Source: Lachnospiraceae bacterium (lineage in GTDB: Bacteria > Bacillota > Clostridia > Lachnospirales > Lachnospiraceae). Taken from it: a DNA stretch of 43,782 nt. Under the pieces are notes generated by a model, which saw nothing but the letters and a program-made list of their open reading frames with translations, ran no database searches and had not been told where the DNA came from. Location of the stretch: positions 1-43,782 of the forward strand of contig JAFTVH010000076.1 in the NCBI GenBank assembly GCA_017465845.1. Reading direction: 5' to 3'. Position 1 is the stretch's first letter. Each line of letters opens with the position of its first letter. Positions 1 through 8,596 of this stretch are shown in pieces. The translations under genes and the position numbers were made by a program.

Positions 1-2112
1 ATGCCTTATATGAGAGAAGTATTCCGTCCGGTAACCGTAATCAATCGAGAATATAATCGGAATTTTTATGATAATCAGATGCTTGTTCGAACTTTTGATG
101 TATATAATGATACCTTGCATATACATGACTGCACTATTCGGTATCGATTTGTTATGAGCGGACAGGAAGTGGCTTCCGGGGAAGAAACATACCCTCACAA
201 TCCGGCACAACACTATATATTCAAAGTGCAGCTTCCATTGGCAAAGGTAGCGGAGAAGACGGATAGTGTGCTGGAAATTAAGCTGTATCATGAGGATGAA
301 CTGAAGTTTGAAAACGGTTATCACTATACTGTTTATCCGGAAACCATCAAGACAGAAACTGTAGATACTTCACGACAGATTTATTACTTTGGCAATACGG
401 AAGGGTTTGACAGAATCTCAGCGTTGAATGCGGGAGCAAGGCAAATACAGAATATCTCAGATGTTCCGGCAGATGCACTTTTGATTTTGGGAGCGCACCT
501 TGATGTTGAGCCGAACAAGACTGCTGAAAAGCTGGAAGCATACCTTGAAAGAGGAGGCGTGGCTGTGGTTCTGGAACAGGATGTATTTGCAATGGGTAAT
601 TTATGTTTACAGAATCAGGATTTCTTCAGTGCTTACAGTGGCAACCCGGAACATCCGATTTTAAAAGGCATCAGGGATGAAGATTTGATTTTCTGGGGAC
701 AGGCGGTAACAGAAGACAAACCGGAGCCGATTATTCACAGGAACTTTATGAAACCGCAAAGCGGCGAGTATACATTTGTCCTGGAAAGTGGAGCGGGAGA
801 TTATGCAGACGGTGGAGATCTCTGGTCTCCTCTTATGACCATGAAGCATGGCAAGGGTACTATTGTGTTTTGTCAGATTGAGATCAGCGAAAACTATGAG
901 CAGGTTCCGCAAGCGACAATTCTTTTGCGTAATCTCATTTCCTATGCCGGAAATATAGAGAATAACCGCTATAAAACGGTTTCCTCTGCAGGGATGACTG
1001 CAAGGCAGTTTTTGACAAGTATCAATGTGGAATATCAGGCAGAGGATGATATTTCTGCATCGGATATTGTGGTGGCAGATGTGACAGAAGCAGACGCAGC
1101 TGCATTGAAGCAGTTTGTGCAAAGGGGTGGTGTCTTAGTGACACTTCCGTTTGACGAAGCAGGAGCAGAAAAATTATGTGAGATCATTGATGGCAATATA
1201 AAAACGAATGCCTGTGAAGTTTCTCACTTAAAACCTGTATGTGAGGATGAGGTGATATCGGATATCTCTCCGTTTGATTTATACCGGTATGATAAGGTAG
1301 CTATGTCACCCAGATTGGTTGAAAATAAGCGAATTGCGCTCAGGACAGTGGAGTGTGCAGACAGTAAGCCCCTGTTATGTGATGTGCCGGGGACACCCTG
1401 GGAGGATTATTATTGGAATCGAGTGCGGACTGAAGTTGCTATTATTCCTCTGGTAAGTATTAACCGTGAGAAGGTAAAAGAAAAAGATATATTCCTTGCA
1501 AAGAAAGAAGTGGGCAGGGGCATGGTTATTCTCTCGCAGTTGAAGGCAGATGGAACGGATGAGAAGGATATCCGCGTATATACAAGAATTCTTGAAAATC
1601 TGGGTGCCAAAACAAAAACAGAACTTTTCGAATATCAAAGAAGTGCGAAAGATTATGCCGTGGATTATTTTATGACATTACCGATTCAGCCCTGGCAGGA
1701 TTATGACAAAGCAAAAGCATATTATACAGATCCACGGTTTTCACTGAATAATCTGGGTGAAGGGCTTTATGGCTGGATGAAGAAGCTGGAAAAAAATCGT
1801 GCAGACGGATTTATAACCGTCCCGGACAGTCAGGGAAAACGGTACTTTCTGACATGTTTTGCAGATAAAGAGCAGAAGGAAAAAGTAAAAGTAATGCTTG
1901 AATGTAATACAGAAGCACACCTTTATTTGAATGGAAAGAAACAATTGTCAGATGAGGTTGTTCTTGAAGCCGGCGTAAACCGGATTATCATTGAGGCACA
2001 AAATAAGGAACAAGATTTATTGAAATTAAGAATGACTTTTCTGTCTTTGGATGGACATCCCGTCAGGGATTTAAAAACACATTTAACCATTGATGAGGTG
2101 GAACCTAAATAA
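1..2112 (+). CDS. C-terminal part of a large glycoside-hydrolase-like protein (probably cut by the window edge)
   Basis: The frame is open from the first base to TAA at 2110-2112, giving 703 residues. An ATG happens to be the first codon, but no upstream sequence exists to show a ribosome binding site, so this is probably the 3' part of a longer gene. I see no catalytic glycosidase motif. The layout resembles what follows the TIM barrel in large GH2-like beta-galactosidases: a beta-rich segment (about 1-115), two Rossmann-like glutamine-amidotransferase-type segments (about 125-320 and 330-560; for example LLILGAHLDV, then a GGVAVVLEQD strand), and a C-terminal beta-sandwich with a carbohydrate-binding look (AHLYLNGKKQL ... 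VVLEAGVNRIIIEAQ). No signal peptide or membrane segment is visible. The position upstream of a sugar isomerase, a fucosidase and a GH105 protein supports a glycan-degradation role. The exact family is inference. Confidence 0.55.
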   Translation: MPYMREVFRPVTVINREYNRNFYDNQMLVRTFDVYNDTLHIHDCTIRYRFVMSGQEVASGEETYPHNPAQHYIFKVQLPLAKVAEKTDSVLEIKLYHEDELKFENGYHYTVYPETIKTETVDTSRQIYYFGNTEGFDRISALNAGARQIQNISDVPADALLILGAHLDVEPNKTAEKLEAYLERGGVAVVLEQDVFAMGNLCLQNQDFFSAYSGNPEHPILKGIRDEDLIFWGQAVTEDKPEPIIHRNFMKPQSGEYTFVLESGAGDYADGGDLWSPLMTMKHGKGTIVFCQIEISENYEQVPQATILLRNLISYAGNIENNRYKTVSSAGMTARQFLTSINVEYQAEDDISASDIVVADVTEADAAALKQFVQRGGVLVTLPFDEAGAEKLCEIIDGNIKTNACEVSHLKPVCEDEVISDISPFDLYRYDKVAMSPRLVENKRIALRTVECADSKPLLCDVPGTPWEDYYWNRVRTEVAIIPLVSINREKVKEKDIFLAKKEVGRGMVILSQLKADGTDEKDIRVYTRILENLGAKTKTELFEYQRSAKDYAVDYFMTLPIQPWQDYDKAKAYYTDPRFSLNNLGEGLYGWMKKLEKNRADGFITVPDSQGKRYFLTCFADKEQKEKVKVMLECNTEAHLYLNGKKQLSDEVVLEAGVNRIIIEAQNKEQDLLKLRMTFLSLDGHPVRDLKTHLTIDEVEPK

Positions 2113-2195
2113 AAATTTCCGCTTTCAGCCTATAGGCAGCGGTGTTCAGGATACAGGAGCAGTAAAACAGATTACTTGAAGGAGGCAGAACGTAT

Positions 2196-3086
2196 ATGAA
2201 ATTATCCGTTGAAACATACACATTACACAGAAGATATGGTGATGAAAAAGCAATTAAGATGCTGAAGAAAGCTGGCTTTGAGAGTATTGACTATTCCTTT
2301 TACTGGCTGAGTGAGTCGGATGAAACGCTTGGAGAAAATTATAGGGAGTATGCTTTGACAGTCAGAAGCTTACTGGATGAAAGCGGTATGACATGTAATC
2401 AGGCTCATGCACCATTTAAAGTAGAATATGGCAGTAAATTTGATTTTACCAATGAAGAGTATGTGAAAGTGGTGCGTTCCATCGAGGCAGCAGCCATTTT
2501 GGGTGCTGAGAGTATCGTAGTGCATTCTATTAAGCCCCCGGCAGGAGTGGATATTGTAGAATATAATCGTGAGTATTATAAGACCTTAGAGCCTTATTGT
2601 GAGAAATTCGGCATTTGTATTGCCATAGAGAATCTGTTTTGGTATGACGAAAAGGCTAAGTGCTATCGAGGCGGGCTGCATAAGCCGCAAGAGTTGAATC
2701 GCATAATTGAGGAACTGAAATCTAAGTGGTTTGTGGTTTGCATTGATGTAGGCCATGCAGCATTAACGGGTTATGAGCCGGGTGAAATCATTAATCAGTT
2801 TGACAATCATACGCTGAGAGCTTTACATATTCATGATAATGATTATCTGAGTGATCGGCATACTCTTCCTTATGCAGGAAGTCTTGACTGGAATAAGATT
2901 ATGAAAGCCTTGAAGGATATTGATTATAATAGTGATTTTACTTTTGAAATTTTCGGATATCTGGGCAGGATTGATGATGAATTTATGGAGGAAGCGCTTG
3001 CATTTGCAGCAAAAACAGGAAGACATCTGATGTTAAAAGTCTGTACCGGCTGCGCCGGAACGAATAGGTATCTGAAAGCCCGATAA
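2196..3086 (+). CDS. Sugar phosphate isomerase/epimerase-like TIM barrel (AP endonuclease 2 / xylose isomerase-like fold)
   Basis: This 296-residue cytosolic protein starts at an ATG preceded by AAGGAGG with good spacing. It has the family's TIM-barrel signposts: an N-terminal MKLSVETYTL strand, a GAESIVVHS strand with His, AIENLF with a metal-ligand Glu, CIDVGHA with Asp and His, LHIHDND, and a terminal FEIFGYLG strand with Glu. These are the usual divalent-metal ligands of the xylose isomerase-like superfamily. Members interconvert ketoses and aldoses or epimerise sugars. The substrate cannot be read from sequence; the adjacent fucosidase and GH105 gene suggest a sugar released from the same glycan. 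The tail after GRHLM (about 20 residues, including CTGCAGTNR) looks less conserved and may be lineage-specific. It lies 83 bp after the preceding gene and 52 bp before the fucosidase, consistent with one operon. Confidence 0.8.
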   Translation: MKLSVETYTLHRRYGDEKAIKMLKKAGFESIDYSFYWLSESDETLGENYREYALTVRSLLDESGMTCNQAHAPFKVEYGSKFDFTNEEYVKVVRSIEAAAILGAESIVVHSIKPPAGVDIVEYNREYYKTLEPYCEKFGICIAIENLFWYDEKAKCYRGGLHKPQELNRIIEELKSKWFVVCIDVGHAALTGYEPGEIINQFDNHTLRALHIHDNDYLSDRHTLPYAGSLDWNKIMKALKDIDYNSDFTFEIFGYLGRIDDEFMEEALAFAAKTGRHLMLKVCTGCAGTNRYLKAR

Positions 3087-3138
3087 AATCTGGGTCGAAG
3101 ATTCCGAGGAAAAATATATTGAATAAGGAGGATATGAA

Positions 3139-4152
3139 ATGGATATGCATCAATGGTTCAAAGAAGCACAATATGGTATGATGGCGCATTGGGGGCTTTA
3201 TTCCCTGCTTGCAGGAGAATACAGAGGAGTTCACAGCGGTAATTATAGCGAATGGATTCAGTCGAATAGAAGTATTCCCATTGCAGAGTACGAAAAACTG
3301 GCACAAGCCTTCAATCCTGTTTTTTTTGATGCAGAAGAATGGATCAGGTTGGCTAAAGAATGTGGTATGAAGTATTTCGTGATTACCAGCAAACATCACG
3401 ATGGTTTTGCACTGTTTCATTCAAAAGCAGATAAATTCAATGTTGTGGATGCAACACCTTTTAAAAGAGATATTGTAGGTGAGATTGCAGAGGCATGCTA
3501 CAAGCACGGATTGAAGCTGGGGCTTTATTATTCTCAGGATCTAGACTGGCATGAGCCACATGGCGGTGGTTACCTGTCAGGGCATATTCCATGTGCCGGA
3601 ACGGCATGGTGCAATAACTGGGATTTCCCGGAGGATGACAAGAAGGATTTTAATATCTGTTTTCAAAATAAAATCTATCCTCAGGTAGAAGAAATTCTTC
3701 GAAATTATGGGGAACTGTGTCTGATATGGTTTGATGTTCCCATGACGATTAAGGAGAAGCAGAGTCGGATGCTTTATGACTTGATTAAAAAATATCAGCC
3801 AAACTGCCTGATTAATTCTCGCATTGGAAATGGTGCTTACGACTATGTTTCTCTAGGTGACAATGAAATACCGGATTACATACCGGAAGAGATAGATGCC
3901 GCGCAAATAATGTCAAATGATATCAACGGTTTTAAACCCTCACCTCATGGGCTCTATGAAACTGCGGCAACAATTAATAATAGCTGGGGATATTGTGCTT
4001 GGGATCAGGAGTGGAAGAGCGCCAGTCAAATAGCGTCAAACCGTAAAAAGTTAGCAGGACTTGGAATAAACTATCTTCTCAATGTGGGACCGGACGGGCT
4101 TGGCCGTATTCCGGCAGTGTGTCAGCAGATTCTCCGTGAAGTCTGCAAGTGA
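3139..4152 (+). CDS. Alpha-L-fucosidase, GH29 family, short form
   Basis: This 337-residue protein follows AAGGAGG at a good distance. It should remove terminal alpha-L-fucose from glycans by a retaining mechanism. GH29 hallmarks in order: WFKEAQYGMMAHWGLYS at residues 4-20, NPVFFDAEEW, AKECGMKYFVITSKHHDGFALF with the conserved KHHDGF, then KLGLYYSQDLDWHEP, and LIWFDVP, whose Asp is the expected nucleophile. The acid/base residue is not identifiable by eye in this family. The protein lacks the C-terminal beta-sandwich common in longer GH29 enzymes, so it is the catalytic barrel only. There is no signal peptide, which implies action on imported oligosaccharides. The fusion gene begins 49 bp downstream. 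The family call is firm; linkage specificity is not. Confidence 0.9.
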   Translation: MDMHQWFKEAQYGMMAHWGLYSLLAGEYRGVHSGNYSEWIQSNRSIPIAEYEKLAQAFNPVFFDAEEWIRLAKECGMKYFVITSKHHDGFALFHSKADKFNVVDATPFKRDIVGEIAEACYKHGLKLGLYYSQDLDWHEPHGGGYLSGHIPCAGTAWCNNWDFPEDDKKDFNICFQNKIYPQVEEILRNYGELCLIWFDVPMTIKEKQSRMLYDLIKKYQPNCLINSRIGNGAYDYVSLGDNEIPDYIPEEIDAAQIMSNDINGFKPSPHGLYETAATINNSWGYCAWDQEWKSASQIASNRKKLAGLGINYLLNVGPDGLGRIPAVCQQILREVCK

Positions 4153-4201
4153 TTTTGGGGATTTTGTGTTGAAAGATTTAATTTATCAGGAGGAACTTGA
4201 C

Positions 4202-6994
4202 ATGGAACGCAGTGAACTGATTACAAAACTGATGGAAGCGTCCTTAAGCAAATACAACGAAGAGGAAGGAATGATTTTCCAGATCAATGAAAATATGGGA
4301 GCAGGTTATCATACCAGAAAAACAGGCAAGGTACATAATATCTGCAGTACTGCTTCCTTTGCAGCAGACATTCTGACAATGGGCATGGAGGAGCATTACT
4401 CAAAGGCATTCCGTGCCCTGGAAAGAATCTGCGAGCTGCAGGATACCAGGGAAGGCAGCAAAACCTTCGGCCTATGGGCATATTTCATGGAAGAAGGACT
4501 GGATCACATGATCGCTCCTGATTATAACTGGGCGAACTTTGTGGGAAAGAATCTGCTGCAGGTTGCCATCAATTACAAGGAGCTTTTGCCGGAAGGCCTG
4601 TGGGATAAATTGTGCGTGGCGATCCGCAATGCATCCAGGTGCACCATCACGAGAAATGTGGCGGCAGACTATACCAATATTAGTCTCATGGGTAGCCTGA
4701 CACTGACGGCGGCAGGGGAACTGCTGGAGGATAAGGAGCTTTTTGAAACGGGCAAGGCAAGGCTTGAGAAATTGTATGAGTATACCAGATTTAACGGCGC
4801 CTTCAGCGAATATAACAGCTCCTGCTACACACTGGTGGCAAAGTATGAAATCGGCAGGATGCTTGACTTTTTTAAGGATGAACGGTGCCGTTTCATTGCA
4901 GAGGAGCTGAACCGCTATATGTGGAAGATGCTGGCGTCCCACTACAATCTCTGTATCAGACAACTGACACCGCCACAGGCAAGGGCCTATGTGAATCTGG
5001 AAAACGGTACGTTAGCATGGAATATCTGGGACGGAACAGACGGCAGGTATGGTTTTGACAGCGAAAAGGGTGCCTCCATGGAAGCAATATGTTTCCCAAC
5101 CAAGTGTCCAAAAGATTTGTACCATTATTTTGAGGAGACGGAGCGTTTCCAGGCAGATACCTATTACAAGCCCAACAATATCCGCACCCGGGGCGAGGAT
5201 GTCACCATTATCAGAGAACTGGACAGCCCGGCACTGACGGCATATTCCTACCAGAATCCTTACTATTCCATGGGTGCTTTTGCATTCTGCGACACCTGGA
5301 ACCAGAGGCGTAACTGTATGATAGTGTGGGGTAAGGAACATCCAAAGTATTTCAGGCTGCGCGGCATTGACGGAGATTATGATTTCTGTTCAGGTATTGT
5401 CAATGTCTGCCAGGACCACAATAAGCTCCTGGGACAGTTAGGTCTGGTATCCGACAGAGGAACCTTCCATTATATTCTGGATAAGGTAAAGAACGGAATT
5501 TATGAGACAGATGCCTTGTATTTTAAGTTTGAGCTGGGCGGTGAGACAGACGGACTGAAAATCGTGCAGAGGGGCAATGATTTCTGTATTGAGGATGGTC
5601 TTATGAAGGTCGTGCTTCATGTGGAGAAATGGGTCTTTGACGGCAAAGAAGCAGAGGTGAAGCTGTCGGAGGACGGATATGCAGTGCTTCTGGAAGGCTA
5701 TCGCGGTGACAAGGTGATGCTTGACACCAACAAACTGGGCGATACTTATGGCGTATTCACCCTGACTGCTGAATATCAGGCGGATGATCTGAAGGAACAG
5801 ATCGGTCCGGAGGAAGCGGAGAAACCTATTGTAATCAACCATCTGTCAGCAGGCAGGGTGGAAACCACTTGCGGAGACCTGAAGGTGTCTTCTTATTGCT
5901 GCACAGTACCATACAGAAAGGCATTGGGACTTGATCAGCCGGATAAAGAAGAAATTACAGAGAAAATACGCACGATCCTGAAAAAGATGCAGGGAATGGA
6001 ATCTGACGGAACCGTAGAGGAAAGCTGCCCTATCAGTATCATTTCCATGGATGCATGGGAGTGGCCCCAGGGTGTGGCACTGTTTGCAATGTATCAGTAT
6101 TACAAAGAGAGCGGAGATGCAGAGGTATTAAAGTGGCTCATTGACTGGTATGACAGGCAGTTTTCGAAGGGACTGCCATCACAGAATATCAACACCACAT
6201 GCCCCATGCTTACTTTGGCATGTCTGTACGAGGAAACAGGGAATGAAGCATATCTGCCGGTATTGAATCAGTGGCTTAAAGGTGTGATGGAAGAACTTCC
6301 CAGAACCGAGGAGGGTGGCTTACAGCATATAGTCAGCGGTATCCGCAATGACGGTCAGATATGGGACGATACCCTGTACATGACGGTACTGTTTCTCGCG
6401 AAGATGGGGCAGATTCTCGGAAGAGAAGATTATATCCAGGAGAGCATCCGCCAGTTCATGGTACATTTAAAATATCTGACGGATACAAGGACCGGTTTAT
6501 TCTTCCACGGCTGGACCTTCGTGGGAAGGCATCACTTTGCCAATGCATTGTGGGGAAGAGGAAATTCCTGGTATACGGCAGGGCTGGTAGATTACCTGGA
6601 GTGTTTGGAAGGAAACGAGGGTGTGAAGAAGGTGCTTCTGTCTGCGCTGCTCACCCAGGTGCAGGCACTTGAGAAATGCCAGGATGAAAGCGGTCTGTGG
6701 CATACTCTGCTGGACGATGATACCTCTTATCTTGAGACCTCCGCCTCCTGCGCCTTTGCATACGGTATTCTGAAGGCGGTCAGAAAAGGATATCTACCGG
6801 CAAGATTTGCAGCTGTTGGGGAGAAGGCCCTGAAAGGGGTACTTGCGCAGATTGATGAGGAGGGCACTGTGGGTGGTGTATCCTATGGTACACCGGTATT
6901 TTCAACCCTGCAGGAGTATCGCGAAATCCCCATCTGTCCTATGCCCTACGGACAGTCCATGGCATTAATGATGCTTGTGGAGGCTCATAAATAA
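4202..6994 (+). CDS. Two-part polysaccharide-degrading protein: unassigned N-terminal half plus C-terminal GH105 unsaturated rhamnogalacturonyl hydrolase-like domain
   Basis: The ATG at 4202 follows AGGAGG by a few bases and is chosen over an in-frame upstream start at 4082 that lies inside the fucosidase gene. The product is 930 residues with no signal peptide. From about residue 580 it matches GH105: MDAWEWPQGVALF, the catalytic-Asp segment WDDTLYMTVLFLAK (Asp near 722-723), then GLFFHGWTF and ANALWGRGNSWYTAGL at about 765-792. GH105 enzymes remove a 4,5-unsaturated uronic acid from lyase products by hydrating the double bond. The first ~560 residues are helical then beta-rich (NWANFVGKNLLQ, YNSSCYTL, MGAFAFCDTW) and recall alpha/alpha-toroid lyase or hydrolase architectures such as heparinase II/III, but I cannot assign a family. 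GH105 proteins are usually about 350-400 residues, so this is a fusion. The gene looks more GC-rich than the three before it. Confidence 0.8.
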   Translation: MERSELITKLMEASLSKYNEEEGMIFQINENMGAGYHTRKTGKVHNICSTASFAADILTMGMEEHYSKAFRALERICELQDTREGSKTFGLWAYFMEEGLDHMIAPDYNWANFVGKNLLQVAINYKELLPEGLWDKLCVAIRNASRCTITRNVAADYTNISLMGSLTLTAAGELLEDKELFETGKARLEKLYEYTRFNGAFSEYNSSCYTLVAKYEIGRMLDFFKDERCRFIAEELNRYMWKMLASHYNLCIRQLTPPQARAYVNLENGTLAWNIWDGTDGRYGFDSEKGASMEAICFPTKCPKDLYHYFEETERFQADTYYKPNNIRTRGEDVTIIRELDSPALTAYSYQNPYYSMGAFAFCDTWNQRRNCMIVWGKEHPKYFRLRGIDGDYDFCSGIVNVCQDHNKLLGQLGLVSDRGTFHYILDKVKNGIYETDALYFKFELGGETDGLKIVQRGNDFCIEDGLMKVVLHVEKWVFDGKEAEVKLSEDGYAVLLEGYRGDKVMLDTNKLGDTYGVFTLTAEYQADDLKEQIGPEEAEKPIVINHLSAGRVETTCGDLKVSSYCCTVPYRKALGLDQPDKEEITEKIRTILKKMQGMESDGTVEESCPISIISMDAWEWPQGVALFAMYQYYKESGDAEVLKWLIDWYDRQFSKGLPSQNINTTCPMLTLACLYEETGNEAYLPVLNQWLKGVMEELPRTEEGGLQHIVSGIRNDGQIWDDTLYMTVLFLAKMGQILGREDYIQESIRQFMVHLKYLTDTRTGLFFHGWTFVGRHHFANALWGRGNSWYTAGLVDYLECLEGNEGVKKVLLSALLTQVQALEKCQDESGLWHTLLDDDTSYLETSASCAFAYGILKAVRKGYLPARFAAVGEKALKGVLAQIDEEGTVGGVSYGTPVFSTLQEYREIPICPMPYGQSMALMMLVEAHK

Positions 6995-7020
6995 AAGGTG
7001 CAGCATAAGAAAAGAAAGTC

Positions 7021-7061
7021 CTGCACGGGAAATGCCGCTGTGGTTCCCGTGCAGTTTTTTT
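7021..7061 (+). terminator. Rho-independent terminator of the glycan operon
   Basis: A perfect 11-bp stem (CTGCACGGGAA / TTCCCGTGCAG) with a 12-nt loop is followed by seven T. It lies 26 bp after the fusion-gene stop and separates the glycan operon from the ATPase operon. Confidence 0.88.
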
Positions 7062-7157
7062 ATGTCAGAATATTCTGCATCCGAAGTACCGTCGTGGGGG
7101 GACATGGGAGGGATTACTATTAAAGTCTGTTTTGTCAATATTTGAGATACTAACTTT

Positions 7158-7180
7158 ATTTTGCAAAAAAACTGCAAAAT
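7158..7180 (+). promoter_or_regulatory. Upstream 23-bp dyad (candidate operator)
   Basis: ATTTTGC, nine spacer bases, then GCAAAAT: a perfect 7-bp inverted repeat ending 13 bp before the -35 box. The same arrangement recurs at 7232-7254. No regulator gene is adjacent, so the binding protein is unknown. Confidence 0.5.
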
Positions 7181-7193
7181 AAGAATAGAATAA

Positions 7194-7222
7194 TTGACAT
7201 ATGGAAAGAATAAAAATATAAT
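7194..7222 (+). promoter_or_regulatory. Consensus SigA promoter of the RloAB-like operon
   Basis: TTGACA (7194-7199), a 17-bp spacer and TATAAT (7217-7222) make a perfect vegetative promoter. Transcription would start around 7230, followed by the GGAGGG ribosome binding site at 7255-7260 and the ATG at 7266. Two related dyads flank it, suggesting that an otherwise strong promoter is repressed. Confidence 0.82.
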
Positions 7223-7231
7223 AATATTGTG

Positions 7232-7254
7232 ATTTTGCAAATATTTCGCAGAAT
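7232..7254 (+). promoter_or_regulatory. Downstream 23-bp dyad (candidate operator or mRNA hairpin)
   Basis: ATTTTGC, nine spacer bases, then GCAGAAT: a 7-bp inverted repeat with one mismatch. It has the same half-site and spacing as 7158-7180. It lies just after the predicted transcription start and abuts the GGAGGG ribosome binding site, so it could block transcription or initiation of translation. Confidence 0.5.
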
Positions 7255-7265
7255 GGAGGGAAAAT

Positions 7266-8594
7266 ATGCTGCTTGAATTTAGAACAAAGAATTATAAATC
7301 TTTTGTAGAGGAAGCAAGATTCTCTATGACAGCTGCTCCGAAGCAGTCTGGGCTAGATTATAGTCTGATGAAAGTAAAGGTAAAAGACAAGAACATAAAA
7401 GGCTTGTGTTCTTCTGTGATTTATGGTCCTAATGCAGCAGGAAAGACGAATATCATCGGCGCAATGGATGTAATGCGGGCTATTGTTCTGCGGGGAAATA
7501 TCAGGAATGCTGAGGAAAATTCTACTCCGAATGCAGCGGCCTGTGCATTGGAACTGATCCCGAATAATAAATTGATTTCTCCGGAGCCGGTAGAATTTTC
7601 CGTGGACTTTTTCGACAACGATTTGAGAATCCAGTATAGTATTTCGCTGGACTTAGGCGTATTTTTAGATGAGGAGTATGAGAGACATATTCTTTCTGAG
7701 ACACTGACCGTCAACGGAGATATGGTTTTTGATAGAAAGGATACACTTGTACTGGGAAATTTGAATGTGATCCGGAAATATTTAATGGATGTGCCGGAAG
7801 ATAACAGGGAGAAAGCGGGGGAAATTGCCAAGTACAGTATCACAAGGGATGAACTGTTTTTGACCAATGGCTTTAAGCTGATATATGCACCAAGATTTAC
7901 GAAATTGGTGGTGGAGTGGTTCAGTAACAAATTTATGGTTATTTATCGTGCAGATTCAATGCAGTTGATTAAGCGTTTTTCTGACACCCAGAAAAAGACA
8001 GTTTATGTTGAACGGACAACGGATCAGGCTGCAAAGCTTTTTGGAATTAATTCCAATGCAGTGGGATATGTGGTGAAAGAGGATGAGCCGGAGGCAAAGT
8101 TATTTTCCATTTTCAAAGATGTGAAAGGAAAAAAGAGTGCTGCCATTGCTGCAGAAATATTTGAGTCCTATGGAACCATTCGATTCATCAATATGTTCCC
8201 TTTGGTAATCCGTGCCATTCAGACTGGAGGAACTTTGGTTGTGGATGAATTTGATGCTTCCATACATCCCATGGCACTTATGAGCATCATTAATGTTTTC
8301 CATAATGATGATATCAACATTCATCATGCACAGTTGATTTTCAATACTCATAATCCGATTTTCCTGAACTCCAATCTTTTCAGAAGAGATGAAATCAAAT
8401 TTGTGGAGCGGGATGATGACATCCATTACAGTACGCTGTATGCTTTGTCTGACTTTGGAACCACCGGAGAAAAGGGTGTACGGAAACACGAAGACTACAT
8501 GAGCAGATATTTTATTAGTCAGTATGGAGCAATTAAGGATATCGATTTTACACCAATCTTTGAGGATATTCTTGCAAGTGAGAGCGAGGTGTAA
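7266..8594 (+). CDS. rloA: RloA/AbiLi-like AAA15-type ATPase (predicted defence protein)
   Basis: This 442-residue protein follows GGAGGG. It is an ABC/SMC-like ATPase of the AAA15/OLD group: an N-terminal MLLEFRTKNYKSF strand typical of RloA-type ATPases, Walker A GPNAAGKT at residues 54-61, Walker B LVVDEFD at 324-330 with the D-loop ASIHP after it, and the H-switch NTHNP about 35 residues later. No nuclease or membrane segment is visible, and the length is usual for RloA. In the family such ATPases pair with a small effector carrying an RloB-type domain, as in AbiL and RloAB, and are proposed to sense phage and control the effector. The next gene, 2 bp downstream, is that partner. The ATPase class is certain; the defence role is inferred from gene pairing. 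Confidence 0.82.
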   Translation: MLLEFRTKNYKSFVEEARFSMTAAPKQSGLDYSLMKVKVKDKNIKGLCSSVIYGPNAAGKTNIIGAMDVMRAIVLRGNIRNAEENSTPNAAACALELIPNNKLISPEPVEFSVDFFDNDLRIQYSISLDLGVFLDEEYERHILSETLTVNGDMVFDRKDTLVLGNLNVIRKYLMDVPEDNREKAGEIAKYSITRDELFLTNGFKLIYAPRFTKLVVEWFSNKFMVIYRADSMQLIKRFSDTQKKTVYVERTTDQAAKLFGINSNAVGYVVKEDEPEAKLFSIFKDVKGKKSAAIAAEIFESYGTIRFINMFPLVIRAIQTGGTLVVDEFDASIHPMALMSIINVFHNDDINIHHAQLIFNTHNPIFLNSNLFRRDEIKFVERDDDIHYSTLYALSDFGTTGEKGVRKHEDYMSRYFISQYGAIKDIDFTPIFEDILASESEV

Positions 8595-8596
8595 GT

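Noticed and set aside
4082-4201. Upstream in-frame start for the GH105 fusion gene
   Set aside because: It lies inside the fucosidase gene and has no ribosome binding site, while AGGAGG precedes the ATG at 4202.
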